From Butyrivibrio sp. (lineage in GTDB: Bacteria; Bacillota; Clostridia; Lachnospirales; Lachnospiraceae), in NCBI GenBank assembly GCA_016291375.1, contig JAEEXE010000013.1:1-64000 (forward strand): a stretch of 64,000 nt of DNA, written 5' to 3'. Position 1 is the stretch's first letter, and each line of letters begins with the position of its first letter. Under the pieces are notes generated by a model. That model worked only from the letters and a program-made list of their open reading frames with translations. It was not told the DNA's origin and searched no databases. The translations under genes were made by a program, and so were the position numbers. Shown in pieces: positions 27,415 through 37,245 of the stretch.

Positions 27415-29055
27415 ATGAATATAAAGGATTATGACTTAGAGGTTCAGGCGCTGAACAGGGAGTTGTTAACAGCCAGAGCCAGTATGTCCGGAAGTTACAT
27501 AGCAATATGCAACCGAATGATAAGGAAGGCCAAAGAGGTCGATGATATTCCTCTGCTTGGCTATTCCTATTATTATCTTGCGGATGCGTATTATATGGTC
27601 AGTACCGAATACCGCAAATTTAATTCCAGCCTTTTGAAGGCAATGGAATATCTTCAGATGTGTGGTGAGAACACATTTCTTGCAAGATGCTATAACCTTC
27701 TCGGAATCGATGCATTAAGTCATGGTAATTTCGAGATATCTCTGGATTTCTTTATGAGCGGGATCAGACTTTGCGACGGCGAAGATGATAAGCTCAGTGC
27801 AGCGTATGGACTCCTTGAATACAACATAGGTCAGATATATTTTGAAATAGGAGATTACAAAAAGGCGATTCCCTATATCCGTTCTGCGTACAAGCATATA
27901 AGACGGGATAAGAATGACAGTCTTTATTTCAGAAATCTTCTGTTTTGTTATTGCTTTCAAGCTGACTGTTATATTCAGCTGGATAAACCAACTTCGGTCA
28001 GAAATTGTCTACTCGGCATACAAAAGCTTGAGGATGATCCGAATGTTAAGAGAGAGTATTTTCAAGATATCCCTATCCTTGATATCAGGATGAGAGGTAA
28101 TTATCTTCTTGGAAATATGGAAGAGTTTGAGAAGTATTCCGATATTTTGTCCGGAATAATACAGACCAACAAATTCCCTCTTGATTGCGTGGAGGATATT
28201 TTCGGTATTTGCCGTTTCTTTATGAGGATCGGAAGAGTTGATGAGGTTGTATACATAGTTAAGAACATAGAGAGGTCCATAAACGATATGAACATCTCTT
28301 ATCTTAAAAAGAAGCTTGCTAAGCTTAAATGTGAGCTATACAGCCTGATCAAGGATGATAAGAACAAACTCAAAGCTCTTGAGGAGTTTTATCTATATTC
28401 GCTTGCTCAGGAAAAAGACAGTCTGGTCAACTATAGATTTTTTACAGATATAAGGACTAAGCTCTCCGCAATCGAACAGGAGAACTTCATGCTTCATAAA
28501 AGAGCAGAAACAGATTCTCTTACAGGCCTTGGAAACAGATACGGACTTAACAAGTATGCGGACGAAGCCTTTGAGAGAGCTTATAGTGAGCAGAGCTCTC
28601 TTGCAGTTGAGATACTTGATGTTGATAATTTCAAAAAGTACAATGATACCTATGGACATCAGGCTGGAGATGTGTGTCTTAAGAAGATAGCTGAGGCCAT
28701 CGCTCACAAATGTGCCTCCAACAAGAATATTCATGCGTTCAGATACGGCGGGGATGAATTCGTACTGATCTATGAGAATATGTCTGATGATGAGGTTATG
28801 AATCATGCTATGGAACTGAGGGATAAGGTCCATGACATGAAGATAGAGAGTAAGGCACAAAAAGATAGTAAGATTGTGACTATCTCTCAGGGAATACGTA
28901 ATTCGATTCCAAGGGAAGCAACAAAATTATGGGATTATATGTATGCAGCTGACAATGCTCTTTATGAGGTAAAAGAGCATAAGAAGGGTGAGATCGTTAT
29001 GCTTCACAAAGCAGTTATCTCACAGGAGTCTCTTGAGGAGGCTCAGTACAGCTGA
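27415..29055 (+). CDS. TPR-GGDEF diguanylate cyclase
   Basis: Soluble 546-residue protein. Residues 1-350 are helical repeats of TPR type (for example ARCYNLLGIDALSHGNFEI and YNIGQIYFEIGDYKKAI), likely a protein-sensing arm. The C-terminal GGDEF domain starts DSLTGLGNRYGL, has LDVDNFKKYND for substrate and metal binding, and an intact YGGDEF near residue 443, so c-di-GMP synthesis is likely. No RxxD inhibitory site is seen at the usual place before GGDEF, suggesting no product feedback. GGAG lies 9 bases before the start. A 40-base gap leads to a histidine kinase gene. Confidence 0.9.
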   Translation: MNIKDYDLEVQALNRELLTARASMSGSYIAICNRMIRKAKEVDDIPLLGYSYYYLADAYYMVSTEYRKFNSSLLKAMEYLQMCGENTFLARCYNLLGIDALSHGNFEISLDFFMSGIRLCDGEDDKLSAAYGLLEYNIGQIYFEIGDYKKAIPYIRSAYKHIRRDKNDSLYFRNLLFCYCFQADCYIQLDKPTSVRNCLLGIQKLEDDPNVKREYFQDIPILDIRMRGNYLLGNMEEFEKYSDILSGIIQTNKFPLDCVEDIFGICRFFMRIGRVDEVVYIVKNIERSINDMNISYLKKKLAKLKCELYSLIKDDKNKLKALEEFYLYSLAQEKDSLVNYRFFTDIRTKLSAIEQENFMLHKRAETDSLTGLGNRYGLNKYADEAFERAYSEQSSLAVEILDVDNFKKYNDTYGHQAGDVCLKKIAEAIAHKCASNKNIHAFRYGGDEFVLIYENMSDDEVMNHAMELRDKVHDMKIESKAQKDSKIVTISQGIRNSIPREATKLWDYMYAADNALYEVKEHKKGEIVMLHKAVISQESLEEAQYS

Positions 29056-29095
29056 TAGCAGTTTTTGAAGGGATTTCTTTATAGCAAAACGGGTT

Positions 29096-30913
29096 ATGAA
29101 AAATATCAAGTGGACAATGCGTCAGGCTATTCTCAGTCTGGTTATCGGTTGTACACTCTTCGCGATCGTTGCGCAGACGGTTGTGTTTGAGGTTACATCG
29201 AGACAGCAGATCAGAAGAGAGAGTTTGTTAAACAATGACGAAACTCTCCAGAGAATAGAATCTGAGCTTAATTCTTATATTCATGGTCTTATCGTTAAGA
29301 TGCAGACCATCTACACAGAAACAGAAATGATCTATGACATGAGAAGATATCATGTCGGTCGCAATAGTCTCCTGGATTATTACTGGAAAGCATGGCATCT
29401 GTCGGAGAGACGATTTGATTCCTCCGATCAGCTTCTTGCCATGTATATCTATGATAATGAGGACAATCTGGTCAGCTCCTGGAGAAAGCAGCCTTACAAG
29501 TATCCGTACAATCTCTATGATGCGGATATGTATGTCAATGTTGCTCATCTAAAGAGCTATCTTAAATCCGACGATTACGGTGTTATGCTCTCAGGCTATC
29601 ACAATGAAGAGGCGGATCAGGATATACTTCGCTTTTGCTTAAAACTTCATACCTACGATGATACAAGGTCGCAGTACGGATATCTTATATGTGATTTTAA
29701 TGCTCAGAATATTTCCGATATCATGAGCAAGTACATATCATCAAGAGATGTATATGTATGGCTTCAGCCAAAGGGAGATGCTGCCATATCACAGGTTGGC
29801 AATACTACCAAAGAAGAGAGCAAGATCTTTACGGAGCTTACCAAGGTTATTGCCACTGCCTCGGACGAGTTTCCTGAGTTTGAGGATGAATACGGCTCTT
29901 TTTATCTTAACAGCAGAGCTTCTGAAAAATATAATCTTCACATCGTTATGCTGACTCCCCAGTCTCTTATGCTTGAGACTCAGAGTGCTCTGGCAAGGAC
30001 GCTTATTGTCATTGCAGTGTTTATCATTCTTGTGACACTGCTTTTTGGAACAATCATATCCGGGTACATCTATAGACCTGTGGAGGAACTTAGCAACACT
30101 ATCATACAGATTAAAGACGGAGATACTGACCTTCGAGTAGGTAGAACTACCGGATGGAGCGAAGAACTCAAGGTGATGGGCGAAGAGTTCAACGAGATGC
30201 TTGATATGATACAGAAGATGGTGGAGGAAGAGTACGAGGCCAAGGTTCTCATGGAGAGAACTCAGTACAAGGTGCTTCAGGCCCAGATCAATCCGCACTT
30301 TTTGTACAATACGTTGGATACAATGAGTGGTATTGCGGCTTCGCAGAACTGTACTCTTGTAAGTGGCCTTTGTCAGTCTCTTTCAGCTATATTCAGATAT
30401 AGTCTGGATATTTCCGATACCCAGTCAACACTTCAGCAGGAAATGGCCCACGTGCGCAATTACCTCTATGTTATGGATGTCAGAAACGGTAATACTGTTA
30501 AATATACCTATCACATAGAATCTGATACCTTGAAAGACAACATTCCAAGGATCACACTTCAGCCTATAGTTGAGAATGCGCTTCAGCATGGCCTTAGGAT
30601 GACCAGAAGGAAGGATAAAGAGCTTATTATCTCAGCCAGGCATGAAGATGAAAAACTAATCATTACTATTGAAGATAACGGCGCCGGCATGGATGCTGAT
30701 GCTATGAACAAGCAGCTTGAAGAGGCTAATATCGGAAGGATCGAGATGGGAAAATCCATCGGTATCATGAATGTAAATGCCAGAATCAAGAGTGTGTACG
30801 GAAGGAGCTACGGAATCCGCTACGAAAGTGATACAGAAAAGGGGACAAAGGCTGTTATAGCCTTGCCTATCGTGAAAGATGCCGGAGAACCGGATGATGA
30901 AACCGAGCAATAA
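29096..30913 (+). CDS. YesM-type sensor histidine kinase
   Basis: 605 residues: membrane helix at about 12-33, an extracellular sensor domain of about 260 residues, a second helix near 300-325, a HAMP linker, a His_kinase (PF06580) box with INPHFLYNTLD (phospho-acceptor His near 401), then the ATPase domain with IVENALQHG (N box) and DNGAGM (G box). This architecture usually senses sugars or binding proteins outside the cell and pairs with an AraC-type regulator, here the next gene. The ribosome site is weak. The kinase stop and the regulator start are 13 bases apart. Confidence 0.92.
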   Translation: MKNIKWTMRQAILSLVIGCTLFAIVAQTVVFEVTSRQQIRRESLLNNDETLQRIESELNSYIHGLIVKMQTIYTETEMIYDMRRYHVGRNSLLDYYWKAWHLSERRFDSSDQLLAMYIYDNEDNLVSSWRKQPYKYPYNLYDADMYVNVAHLKSYLKSDDYGVMLSGYHNEEADQDILRFCLKLHTYDDTRSQYGYLICDFNAQNISDIMSKYISSRDVYVWLQPKGDAAISQVGNTTKEESKIFTELTKVIATASDEFPEFEDEYGSFYLNSRASEKYNLHIVMLTPQSLMLETQSALARTLIVIAVFIILVTLLFGTIISGYIYRPVEELSNTIIQIKDGDTDLRVGRTTGWSEELKVMGEEFNEMLDMIQKMVEEEYEAKVLMERTQYKVLQAQINPHFLYNTLDTMSGIAASQNCTLVSGLCQSLSAIFRYSLDISDTQSTLQQEMAHVRNYLYVMDVRNGNTVKYTYHIESDTLKDNIPRITLQPIVENALQHGLRMTRRKDKELIISARHEDEKLIITIEDNGAGMDADAMNKQLEEANIGRIEMGKSIGIMNVNARIKSVYGRSYGIRYESDTEKGTKAVIALPIVKDAGEPDDETEQ

Positions 30914-30926
30914 AAGGAGAAGTAAC

Positions 30927-32519
30927 ATGGGGTTGAAGTACAGAGTGCTTGCGGCAGACGATGAACTTTGGAGCCGTGAAAATATAAAAAGAATGCTTCC
31001 GTGGGAAGATTATTCTATAGAGTTTTTGGAACCTGCTTGTGATGGAGAGGAGGTTCTTGAAAGAATCCCTAAGGAAAAACCCGATATCGTTATTACTGAT
31101 ATCAATATGCCCTTCTTAAGCGGTCTTGAGCTCCTTGACAGGATAAGCAGTCAGTATCCGGATATTATTACTCTTGCTGTCAGCGGATATGATGATTTCC
31201 GTAAGGTCAAGGGAGTGTTTATGTCAGGTGGTATTGACTACCTTCTTAAACCCGTAAGCAGAGAACAGCTTGTTGATTCTCTAAGTAAAGCTTTAAAAAC
31301 CCTTGAGGAGAGGGAAAAAGAAAAGGCTGACAAAGAGGACAGCCTTCTTAGGGAGAACTATGTCTCATCCTTCCTTGAGGATGATGAGTTCTCGTCTCTT
31401 TTAAATGGCAAGCTCTTTAGACCCGGAAAAGAATTTCACGTTCCAAGCACAAAGGTCTTTTCGGAGATATCCACTATTCTCGTTAAGTTTCACAATGTGG
31501 AGATACTTAAGCAAAGCTATGGCAAGGATGTTCTTAAGATGTCCTATGGCCTTAAAGAAAAGCTTAGGGAACTTATCGGCAACGAGAGAATGATAGTGTT
31601 TAACTATACGGATAAGGTTAATGAATTCATTATTGAGCTTAATGCAACTCCGGCGAGGCTCCATTTTATCGCAGACCGCATCCTGGAAGCTTTTCCCATA
31701 GAGAAGCAAGGACCTATCACTGTGGTTATCCATGACAAGGCGACTTCTCTTGATGATATTGCCGCAGTTTACCGCGAGATGATAGCAGATCTTATGACAA
31801 GAAATTTTGGAAATGAGCATAGCATAGTGCTGTGTACAGGTTCCAAAAAGATATCCGATCTGCATGACAGGTACACAAACCGTGTTGAATCTCTTATTAC
31901 GGAATGCCTTGGCAAAAATGATATTACACAGGCAAGGAATATTATTTTGGAGACGGCGGGGCTTAATAAGTGCGACAATCAGAATTGGAGTCTGTTTGAG
32001 GTTACCCAGTTTACCACAAGAGTCCTTAATACTATTGCTGATGCCGACAGAAGCGGAGACAGCAGACTTTATGAAGAAGTTCAGGATGCCATTAACTATG
32101 GACTTAGATCTTTAAACAAAGAGATCATCATAGAGAACATAGAGCTTGCGCTGCAGATGGCATCAGGCCCTGATGCTACAGAGAGTAGCTCCATAAGCGA
32201 GCAGGTTGAGAGCGTTCACGATTACATTAAAAAGCATTACATGGAGAGGCTTTCGCTTGCGGATCTGGCGGAGCAGTTCTATGTTGAACCAAGTTATCTG
32301 TCCCGTAAGTTCTCCCAGAGATATAATGAGACCATCACGGCTTATATAACCGGATGTCGCATGGACAGGGCAAAAGAGCTTATGAAGGATGATGAAAATA
32401 AGCTTGAAGCCATATCTTTTGAAGTTGGATACGATGATTACAATTATTTCAGCAGAGTATTTAGAAGATTTGAAGGGGTGAGCCCCAGCGAATACAGGAA
32501 AAAGCAGGTAGGATGCTGA
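30927..32519 (+). CDS. YesN-type response regulator (REC + AraC HTH)
   Basis: 530 residues. The N-terminal receiver domain has the acidic pair in LAADDE, the phosphorylation Asp in VITDINMP near residue 57 and Lys in YLLKPV. A long middle region of about 280 residues follows, and the last 100 residues are a two-HTH AraC domain (LSLADLAEQFYVEPSYLSRKF and ISFEVGYDDYNYFSRVFRRF). It would activate sugar-transport or glycosidase genes; the ABC importer at 35.9-40.7 kb is the nearest candidate, by context only. ATG 30927 follows AAAGGAGA; the frame extends upstream into the kinase gene without a ribosome site. Confidence 0.92.
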   Translation: MGLKYRVLAADDELWSRENIKRMLPWEDYSIEFLEPACDGEEVLERIPKEKPDIVITDINMPFLSGLELLDRISSQYPDIITLAVSGYDDFRKVKGVFMSGGIDYLLKPVSREQLVDSLSKALKTLEEREKEKADKEDSLLRENYVSSFLEDDEFSSLLNGKLFRPGKEFHVPSTKVFSEISTILVKFHNVEILKQSYGKDVLKMSYGLKEKLRELIGNERMIVFNYTDKVNEFIIELNATPARLHFIADRILEAFPIEKQGPITVVIHDKATSLDDIAAVYREMIADLMTRNFGNEHSIVLCTGSKKISDLHDRYTNRVESLITECLGKNDITQARNIILETAGLNKCDNQNWSLFEVTQFTTRVLNTIADADRSGDSRLYEEVQDAINYGLRSLNKEIIIENIELALQMASGPDATESSSISEQVESVHDYIKKHYMERLSLADLAEQFYVEPSYLSRKFSQRYNETITAYITGCRMDRAKELMKDDENKLEAISFEVGYDDYNYFSRVFRRFEGVSPSEYRKKQVGC

Positions 32520-32638
32520 GTTTATAAATATAATATAAACAATACTTTATCGATATTTCATAATCTAAGCTAACACTATTTGCTATAATTTTATGTGAAG
32601 CGTCGAGCATATAATGGCAAATATGTGGAGGTTTTCTT

Positions 32639-34597
32639 ATGGCAAAATCTTATGATTCTCTTGTATTTACCAACGATAATTGTATCGGTTGCAATAAGTG
32701 TATTCATGAATGTAGCTGTATGGGTGCCTGTGTTTCTTCTGAACCTGATGAATATGGCAATTCCAGGATCGAAGTTGATGGCGTTAAATGTGTTGCCTGC
32801 GGAGCTTGCTTTGATGCATGTGAGCACGGTGCCAGAGAGTATCGCGACGATACCGAAGAGTTTTTTGAAGACCTCAAAAAGGGTGAGAAGATATCAATCT
32901 TACTTGCTCCTGCTTTTATGGCAGATTATTACGACGAATACGAAAAGGTTCTTGGTGGCCTTAAAGCCCTTGGAGTAAACAGGATTATCAGCGTTTCTTT
33001 TGGTGCTGACATAACTACCTGGGGCTATATAAAATACATCACTGAGCACAACTATCTGGGCGGCATATCTCAGCCCTGCCCGGCAGTTGTAGGGTACATT
33101 GAGAGGTACCTTCCGGAGCTCCTTCCCAAATTATTCCCTGTACAAAGTCCTATGATGTGCGCTGCGATCTACTGCAGAAAAGAGATGGGCATTACTGATA
33201 AGCTTGCCTTTATTAGTCCCTGCATAGCCAAAAAGAATGAGATCGACGATCCCAATAACCACGGATACGTCAATTACAATGTTACCTTTGATCATCTCAT
33301 GAAATATGTGAGAGAAAACAACGTATACGGCGCTCCTATAAAAGATGAGATTGAGTATGGACTTGGTTCTATCTATCCCATGCCCGGCGGACTTAAAGAA
33401 AATGTATACTGGCTTCTTGGAGAAAGCGTATTCATAAGGCAGATGGAAGGGGAAAAGCGTATGTATCACTTCCTCCAGAATAATAAGGATGTGATCAAAA
33501 ACGGCAAGACACCTTTTCTTTTTATAGATGCGCTTAACTGCGAAAACGGATGTATATGCGGAACGGGTACGGATCCGGAGATAACTGAGGGAGATGAGCC
33601 CCTTTACAATATCTATAAGATAAGGGAAGGGGTTAAGAACTTTGAGAGAAAAAATGCTTGGTCTAAGAGGATATCTCCTGAGAAGCGTATGGCCGCTTTG
33701 AACAAGCAGTTTGAGAATCTTAATCTAAATGATTACCTGAGAAGATACACTGACAGATCAGCGGAATGTAAGCATAATATACCTACAGAGAGTGAGCTTA
33801 ATGAAATATTTAATGCGATGAACAAGAAGGATGCTGCATCCAGAAGCATCAACTGCTCATGCTGTGGTTATGATACATGTAAAGACATGGCAACCGCCAT
33901 ATTTAATGGATTTAATCACAAGGAAAACTGTGTACATTACCTCAAAGACCTTGTTGAGTATGAAAAGGTTGAAGCTCAGGAAATGGTTGAAGAGGAAAAG
34001 AGAATACTCGGAAAGCAAAAGGACGATATTCTGTCTACTGTTGATACCGTTAATAACCGCTTTATTGAGCTTAATGAATTTATAAGCGGAATGGTTAAGG
34101 GCAATGACAGTAATGCCAAGGAAAGCTCTGCTATATCAGCAGACATAGCAAGAGTATCGGATTTCTGTAATACACTTGATGAATCCATTAAGCGTATTGT
34201 TGAGCACCTTGAGGAACTTGTTCAGAACAATGATAAGGTTGTTGATATTGCCAATCAGACCAACCTTCTTGCTCTTAATGCAAGTATTGAGGCTGCTAGA
34301 GCAGGAGATGCCGGAAAGGGCTTTGCTGTAGTTGCCAGCTCTATCACCAATCTTGCATCCGATAGTAAAGGAACGGCGGAAGGAAGTAGTGAAGCTAATA
34401 ATAATATCAGAGAGGCTGTCAATATGATTGCCGGCGAGACAACACAGCTTCTTGATATAATAGAGAAGGTTACATCAAGAGCACAGAAACTTGCTGATTC
34501 CACTGATGAAATTTCTAAGTCAACAGAGCAAGTATCAAGTATAATGGAAGAAGTAAAGGAACAGCTCGGAACGCTTGCTCAAAATAACGAAGAGTGA
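32639..34597 (+). CDS. Ferredoxin / [FeFe]-hydrogenase-like domain / methyl-accepting signalling domain fusion
   Basis: 652 residues in four parts. Two 4Fe-4S ferredoxin motifs (Cys 15, 18, 21, 25 and 51, 54, 57, 61). A hydrogenase large-subunit-like domain follows, whose H-cluster cysteines are recognisable: QPCP (147), SPC (195) and NCENGC (301, 305), although the flanking TSC, MPC and GGG residues of catalytic enzymes are altered. Next is a four-cysteine ARC/Fer4-type motif (CSCCGYDTC...ENC, about 403-427). Last is an MCP domain with the conserved tip [15 protein letters not shown]. No membrane helix is seen. Group C-type (HydS-like) sensory hydrogenase feeding a chemotaxis-type output is the best reading; redox or H2 sensing is inference. 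GGAGG precedes the start. Confidence 0.85.
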   Translation: MAKSYDSLVFTNDNCIGCNKCIHECSCMGACVSSEPDEYGNSRIEVDGVKCVACGACFDACEHGAREYRDDTEEFFEDLKKGEKISILLAPAFMADYYDEYEKVLGGLKALGVNRIISVSFGADITTWGYIKYITEHNYLGGISQPCPAVVGYIERYLPELLPKLFPVQSPMMCAAIYCRKEMGITDKLAFISPCIAKKNEIDDPNNHGYVNYNVTFDHLMKYVRENNVYGAPIKDEIEYGLGSIYPMPGGLKENVYWLLGESVFIRQMEGEKRMYHFLQNNKDVIKNGKTPFLFIDALNCENGCICGTGTDPEITEGDEPLYNIYKIREGVKNFERKNAWSKRISPEKRMAALNKQFENLNLNDYLRRYTDRSAECKHNIPTESELNEIFNAMNKKDAASRSINCSCCGYDTCKDMATAIFNGFNHKENCVHYLKDLVEYEKVEAQEMVEEEKRILGKQKDDILSTVDTVNNRFIELNEFISGMVKGNDSNAKESSAISADIARVSDFCNTLDESIKRIVEHLEELVQNNDKVVDIANQTNLLALNASIEAARAGDAGKGFAVVASSITNLASDSKGTAEGSSEANNNIREAVNMIAGETTQLLDIIEKVTSRAQKLADSTDEISKSTEQVSSIMEEVKEQLGTLAQNNEE

Positions 34598-34644
34598 GTA
34601 TTTTAGGATGTTTTACATAAAATGAGGATGGGAGAAAACTAAAT

Positions 34645-35235
34645 ATGGAAAATGAGAAAAAGTTTGGGACAAAACAGATTGCTATAACAGCAGTTCTTTT
34701 GGCTATCTGCATTATAAGCCAGGTATTTAAGAATCTGAGCGTGTTTATCACAGGACCTATTATTAACGCCTGTATTGCTCTTGCGGTGCTTATGGTTAAT
34801 CTGCCATGTGGCATAATCCTTAGCATCATTACGCCAATCACTGCGTACTTTATCGCAGCAAGTCCTATAATGTCTGCAGTTCCTGCGATGATATTGTTTA
34901 TCATGCTGGGAAATATCGTACTTGCCGTTATGACATACGTTCTTATAAAGAAACCGTTAAAAAGCGCCGGAGGAAATCTTTTTACAGTTCCCAATATCAT
35001 AAAGGCGGTTATAGCATCTCTTGCAAAAGGTGTATTTATGGGACTTACCATTTCGCTGTGGCTGCTTCCTACATTTATTCCGGTAGATAGTCCGCTCCGT
35101 GGAAGGCTTCCGATTTTTCAGAGGACATTTTCTTTGTATCAGTTCCTGACTGCCTGCATAGGATTTGCCTATGTATTCATAATTTATGCGGCTTTGCGCA
35201 AGTCGGAAACAAATTTTCAAAAAAGTGATAGTTAG
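34645..35235 (+). CDS. ECF transporter S-component-like membrane protein
   Basis: 196 residues, strongly hydrophobic with five to six membrane helices, beginning with a short charged tail and TKQIAITAVLLAICIISQ, and containing NLPCGIILSIITPITAYFIA. This is the general layout of ECF S-components (ECF_trnsprt family), which bind vitamins or other micronutrients; the ligand is unknown. It sits 47 bases after the hydrogenase-like sensor and ends before a strong terminator, so both may form a unit. The energy-coupling EcfA/EcfT genes are absent from the window. Confidence 0.65.
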   Translation: MENEKKFGTKQIAITAVLLAICIISQVFKNLSVFITGPIINACIALAVLMVNLPCGIILSIITPITAYFIAASPIMSAVPAMILFIMLGNIVLAVMTYVLIKKPLKSAGGNLFTVPNIIKAVIASLAKGVFMGLTISLWLLPTFIPVDSPLRGRLPIFQRTFSLYQFLTACIGFAYVFIIYAALRKSETNFQKSDS

Positions 35236-35281
35236 TTTTTCTAAATTGTGCTAATTAAAATTAATCCAAGTTGATACAATG

Positions 35282-35330
35282 GCTTCGTAAACAGGAAATT
35301 TTATTTCAAACCTGTTTACGAAGCTTTTTT
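35282..35330 (+). terminator. Strong intrinsic terminator
   Basis: A 14-base perfect stem (35282-35295 with 35311-35324) followed by six T. It closes the unit ending with the S-component-like gene. Confidence 0.93.
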
Positions 35331-35373
35331 CATTTTCTAATGAGGAAACAATTCTTACGGGAGGGGAAATTCG

Positions 35374-35829
35374 GTGTTATTCAAAGGTAAAAGAATAGCT
35401 TTTTTACTGGCAGCGGTAGGCATGAGCGCGTTGATAGTGCTTACGGGGTGCAAGTCGGATAAGAAAGCACAGATAGATACAACGGACGGAATTACTAATA
35501 TTCTGGACTATGTAACTGTCGATTTTAACGGTAAAAACGGAGAGGGTACAGCCTACGTCAATGTGGACTATGACGGAATAGAAACAGAGATGGTAGGCGG
35601 CGAAGATAAGATCAAAGATTTAGATGAAATGGATGATCTTTCAGAGCTTACCAAATATATCAATGCAGTTTCTTCAATGTCATTTAGCATAGACAAGAAT
35701 TCAGGTCTTTCAAACGGTGATGAGGTTGTGGTATCCGTCACCTACGATAAATCAGCGGCAGAATCCGCTGGCGTTGTCTTCGGAGAGGAAACAAGCAGAT
35801 CTTTTGAAGTGAAGGGATTAAAGAAATAA
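35374..35829 (+). CDS. Small lipoprotein of unknown function
   Basis: 151 residues. A basic N-terminus, a hydrophobic stretch and the lipobox VLTGC (lipidated Cys26) mark a membrane-anchored extracellular lipoprotein. The mature part is acidic with repeated beta-strand patterns such as GTAYVNVDYDG and DEVVVSVTYD, suggesting a small beta-sandwich. I do not recognise a family. The start is GTG 35374, set by GGGAGGGG. It precedes the sugar-binding protein by 83 bases, separated by a hairpin, and could be an accessory of the importer. Confidence 0.7.
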   Translation: MLFKGKRIAFLLAAVGMSALIVLTGCKSDKKAQIDTTDGITNILDYVTVDFNGKNGEGTAYVNVDYDGIETEMVGGEDKIKDLDEMDDLSELTKYINAVSSMSFSIDKNSGLSNGDEVVVSVTYDKSAAESAGVVFGEETSRSFEVKGLKK

Positions 35830-35837
35830 CAGGGGTA

Positions 35838-35873
35838 CAAATCAGGTTCGCGGATGGCACGAACCGATTTATA
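35838..35873 (+). promoter_or_regulatory. Hairpin between the lipoprotein and binding-protein genes
   Basis: AAATCAGGTTCG and CGAACCGATTT pair around a 9-base loop with one bulge. The following bases are only mildly T-rich. It may partially terminate or protect a transcript end. Confidence 0.45.
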
Positions 35874-35912
35874 TATTCATTTTTCTAATTTCCAAAGGAG
35901 GGTTATAGATCT

Positions 35913-37088
35913 ATGAAAAAGAAATTCAAAAAGTTGGGAGCACTGCTCTTAGCCGGAACTATGGCAGCATCACTTATGGTAGGCTGCGGACCGGCAGCAG
36001 GTTCAGCACCTGCAGGATCAGATTCAGGTTCTGCATCAGGTGACAGCATCAAGATCGGCGTATCAATCTGGAGTTCAACCGACGTTCTCGGTAGCCAGTG
36101 CAAAAAGATCGTTGATAAGGCTGCAAAGGCTAACGGCGTAGAAGTACAGTACGTTGACCAGGGACACGTTTCAGAGCAGGTTACTGCATCTGTTGAGCAG
36201 CTTTGCGCAGCAGGATGTAAGGGAATTATCATTTGTAACTCAGCAGATTCAGAGATGACATCTGCAATCAATACATGTACAGAGCATGGCGTTTATATCG
36301 CACAGTTCTTCCGTATCATTTCTGAGGAGAACAGCCCTGAGGTATACAAGACAGCTTGCAATTCCAAGTACTACGTTGGAGCAGTTCATGAGGATGAGGT
36401 TACAAACGGATATACTCTTGTAAATCTCCTTCTTGAGAATGGCGACAGAACAATCGGACTTGAGGCTTGGACAGTTGGTGATGCCACATTCCAGCTTAGA
36501 TGGAAGGGCTATCAGCAGGCAATCGATGAGTGGAACGCTGCTCATCCCGATGACAAGGCTACAATGACTGAGCCTGTATATGCTAACACATCTTCAGAAG
36601 AAGGTGCTGCAGCAGCTATGTCACTTTACAATTCAAATCCCGGTATGGATGCACTTATCGTAGCCGGCGGCGGTGGAGATCCCCTTGTAGGTTCTATCGG
36701 TGCTTATGCTAACGAAGGTCTTACAGGTAAGATTGACGTTGTATCAACAGACTTCCTTGATGACCTCGCTGATCAGCTTAAGTCAGGCGGAATGTTTGCT
36801 GAGTCAGGCGGACACTTCTGTGATCCTCTGTTTGCATTCTTCCTTGTTCTTAACGCAGTTAAGGGCAACTATGTAAAGGAAGAAGGAACATTCGGATATG
36901 AGATCCTCTTCCCTTATCTGTATGTATCATCTCCTGATGATTATGCTAACTATGAGAAGTATTTCGTAAACGATGATCCTTACACAGACGAAGAGATGGT
37001 TGAAATGGCAGGATACAGCTTTGATGATCTCAGCAAGGCAGCTTCAAACCTTTCAATCGACGATGTTATCTCACGTCACAGCAACTGA
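35913..37088 (+). CDS. Sugar ABC transporter substrate-binding lipoprotein
   Basis: 391 residues: a lipoprotein signal (lipobox LMVGC, Cys25), a Ser/Gly/Ala-rich linker, then a two-lobe periplasmic-binding domain of the ribose/galactose type (Peripla_BP_4): KIGVSIWSSTDVLG opens lobe 1, GIIICNSADS and DALIVAGGGGDPLV are typical ligand-pocket strands. It would deliver a monosaccharide, inositol-like compound or small oligosaccharide to the permeases downstream. AAAGGAGGG precedes the start. It is followed by a large hairpin before the permease, as is common where the binding protein is made in excess. Confidence 0.9.
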   Translation: MKKKFKKLGALLLAGTMAASLMVGCGPAAGSAPAGSDSGSASGDSIKIGVSIWSSTDVLGSQCKKIVDKAAKANGVEVQYVDQGHVSEQVTASVEQLCAAGCKGIIICNSADSEMTSAINTCTEHGVYIAQFFRIISEENSPEVYKTACNSKYYVGAVHEDEVTNGYTLVNLLLENGDRTIGLEAWTVGDATFQLRWKGYQQAIDEWNAAHPDDKATMTEPVYANTSSEEGAAAAMSLYNSNPGMDALIVAGGGGDPLVGSIGAYANEGLTGKIDVVSTDFLDDLADQLKSGGMFAESGGHFCDPLFAFFLVLNAVKGNYVKEEGTFGYEILFPYLYVSSPDDYANYEKYFVNDDPYTDEEMVEMAGYSFDDLSKAASNLSIDDVISRHSN

Positions 37089-37145
37089 TAAGTATATTGG
37101 TTTATAAAAGAAATTAGAAATAAAAGGTTACAGCAAAAAACTTGG

Positions 37146-37184
37146 ATATGCCGTATTTTCCGCCATCCGGGGAATACGGCATAT
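37146..37184 (+). promoter_or_regulatory. Intercistronic hairpin after the binding-protein gene
   Basis: A 16-base stem (37146-37161 with 37169-37184) and a 7-base loop in the 157-base gap to the permease, with one possible mismatch. No long T-run follows directly, so partial termination or 3'-end protection of the binding-protein message is more likely than full termination. Confidence 0.65.
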
Positions 37185-37245
37185 ATTTAAAAAGGTAGTA
37201 TCAAAAAGAAAAAATCTATGACAAAAACTCTTGCGGGAGGATTTT

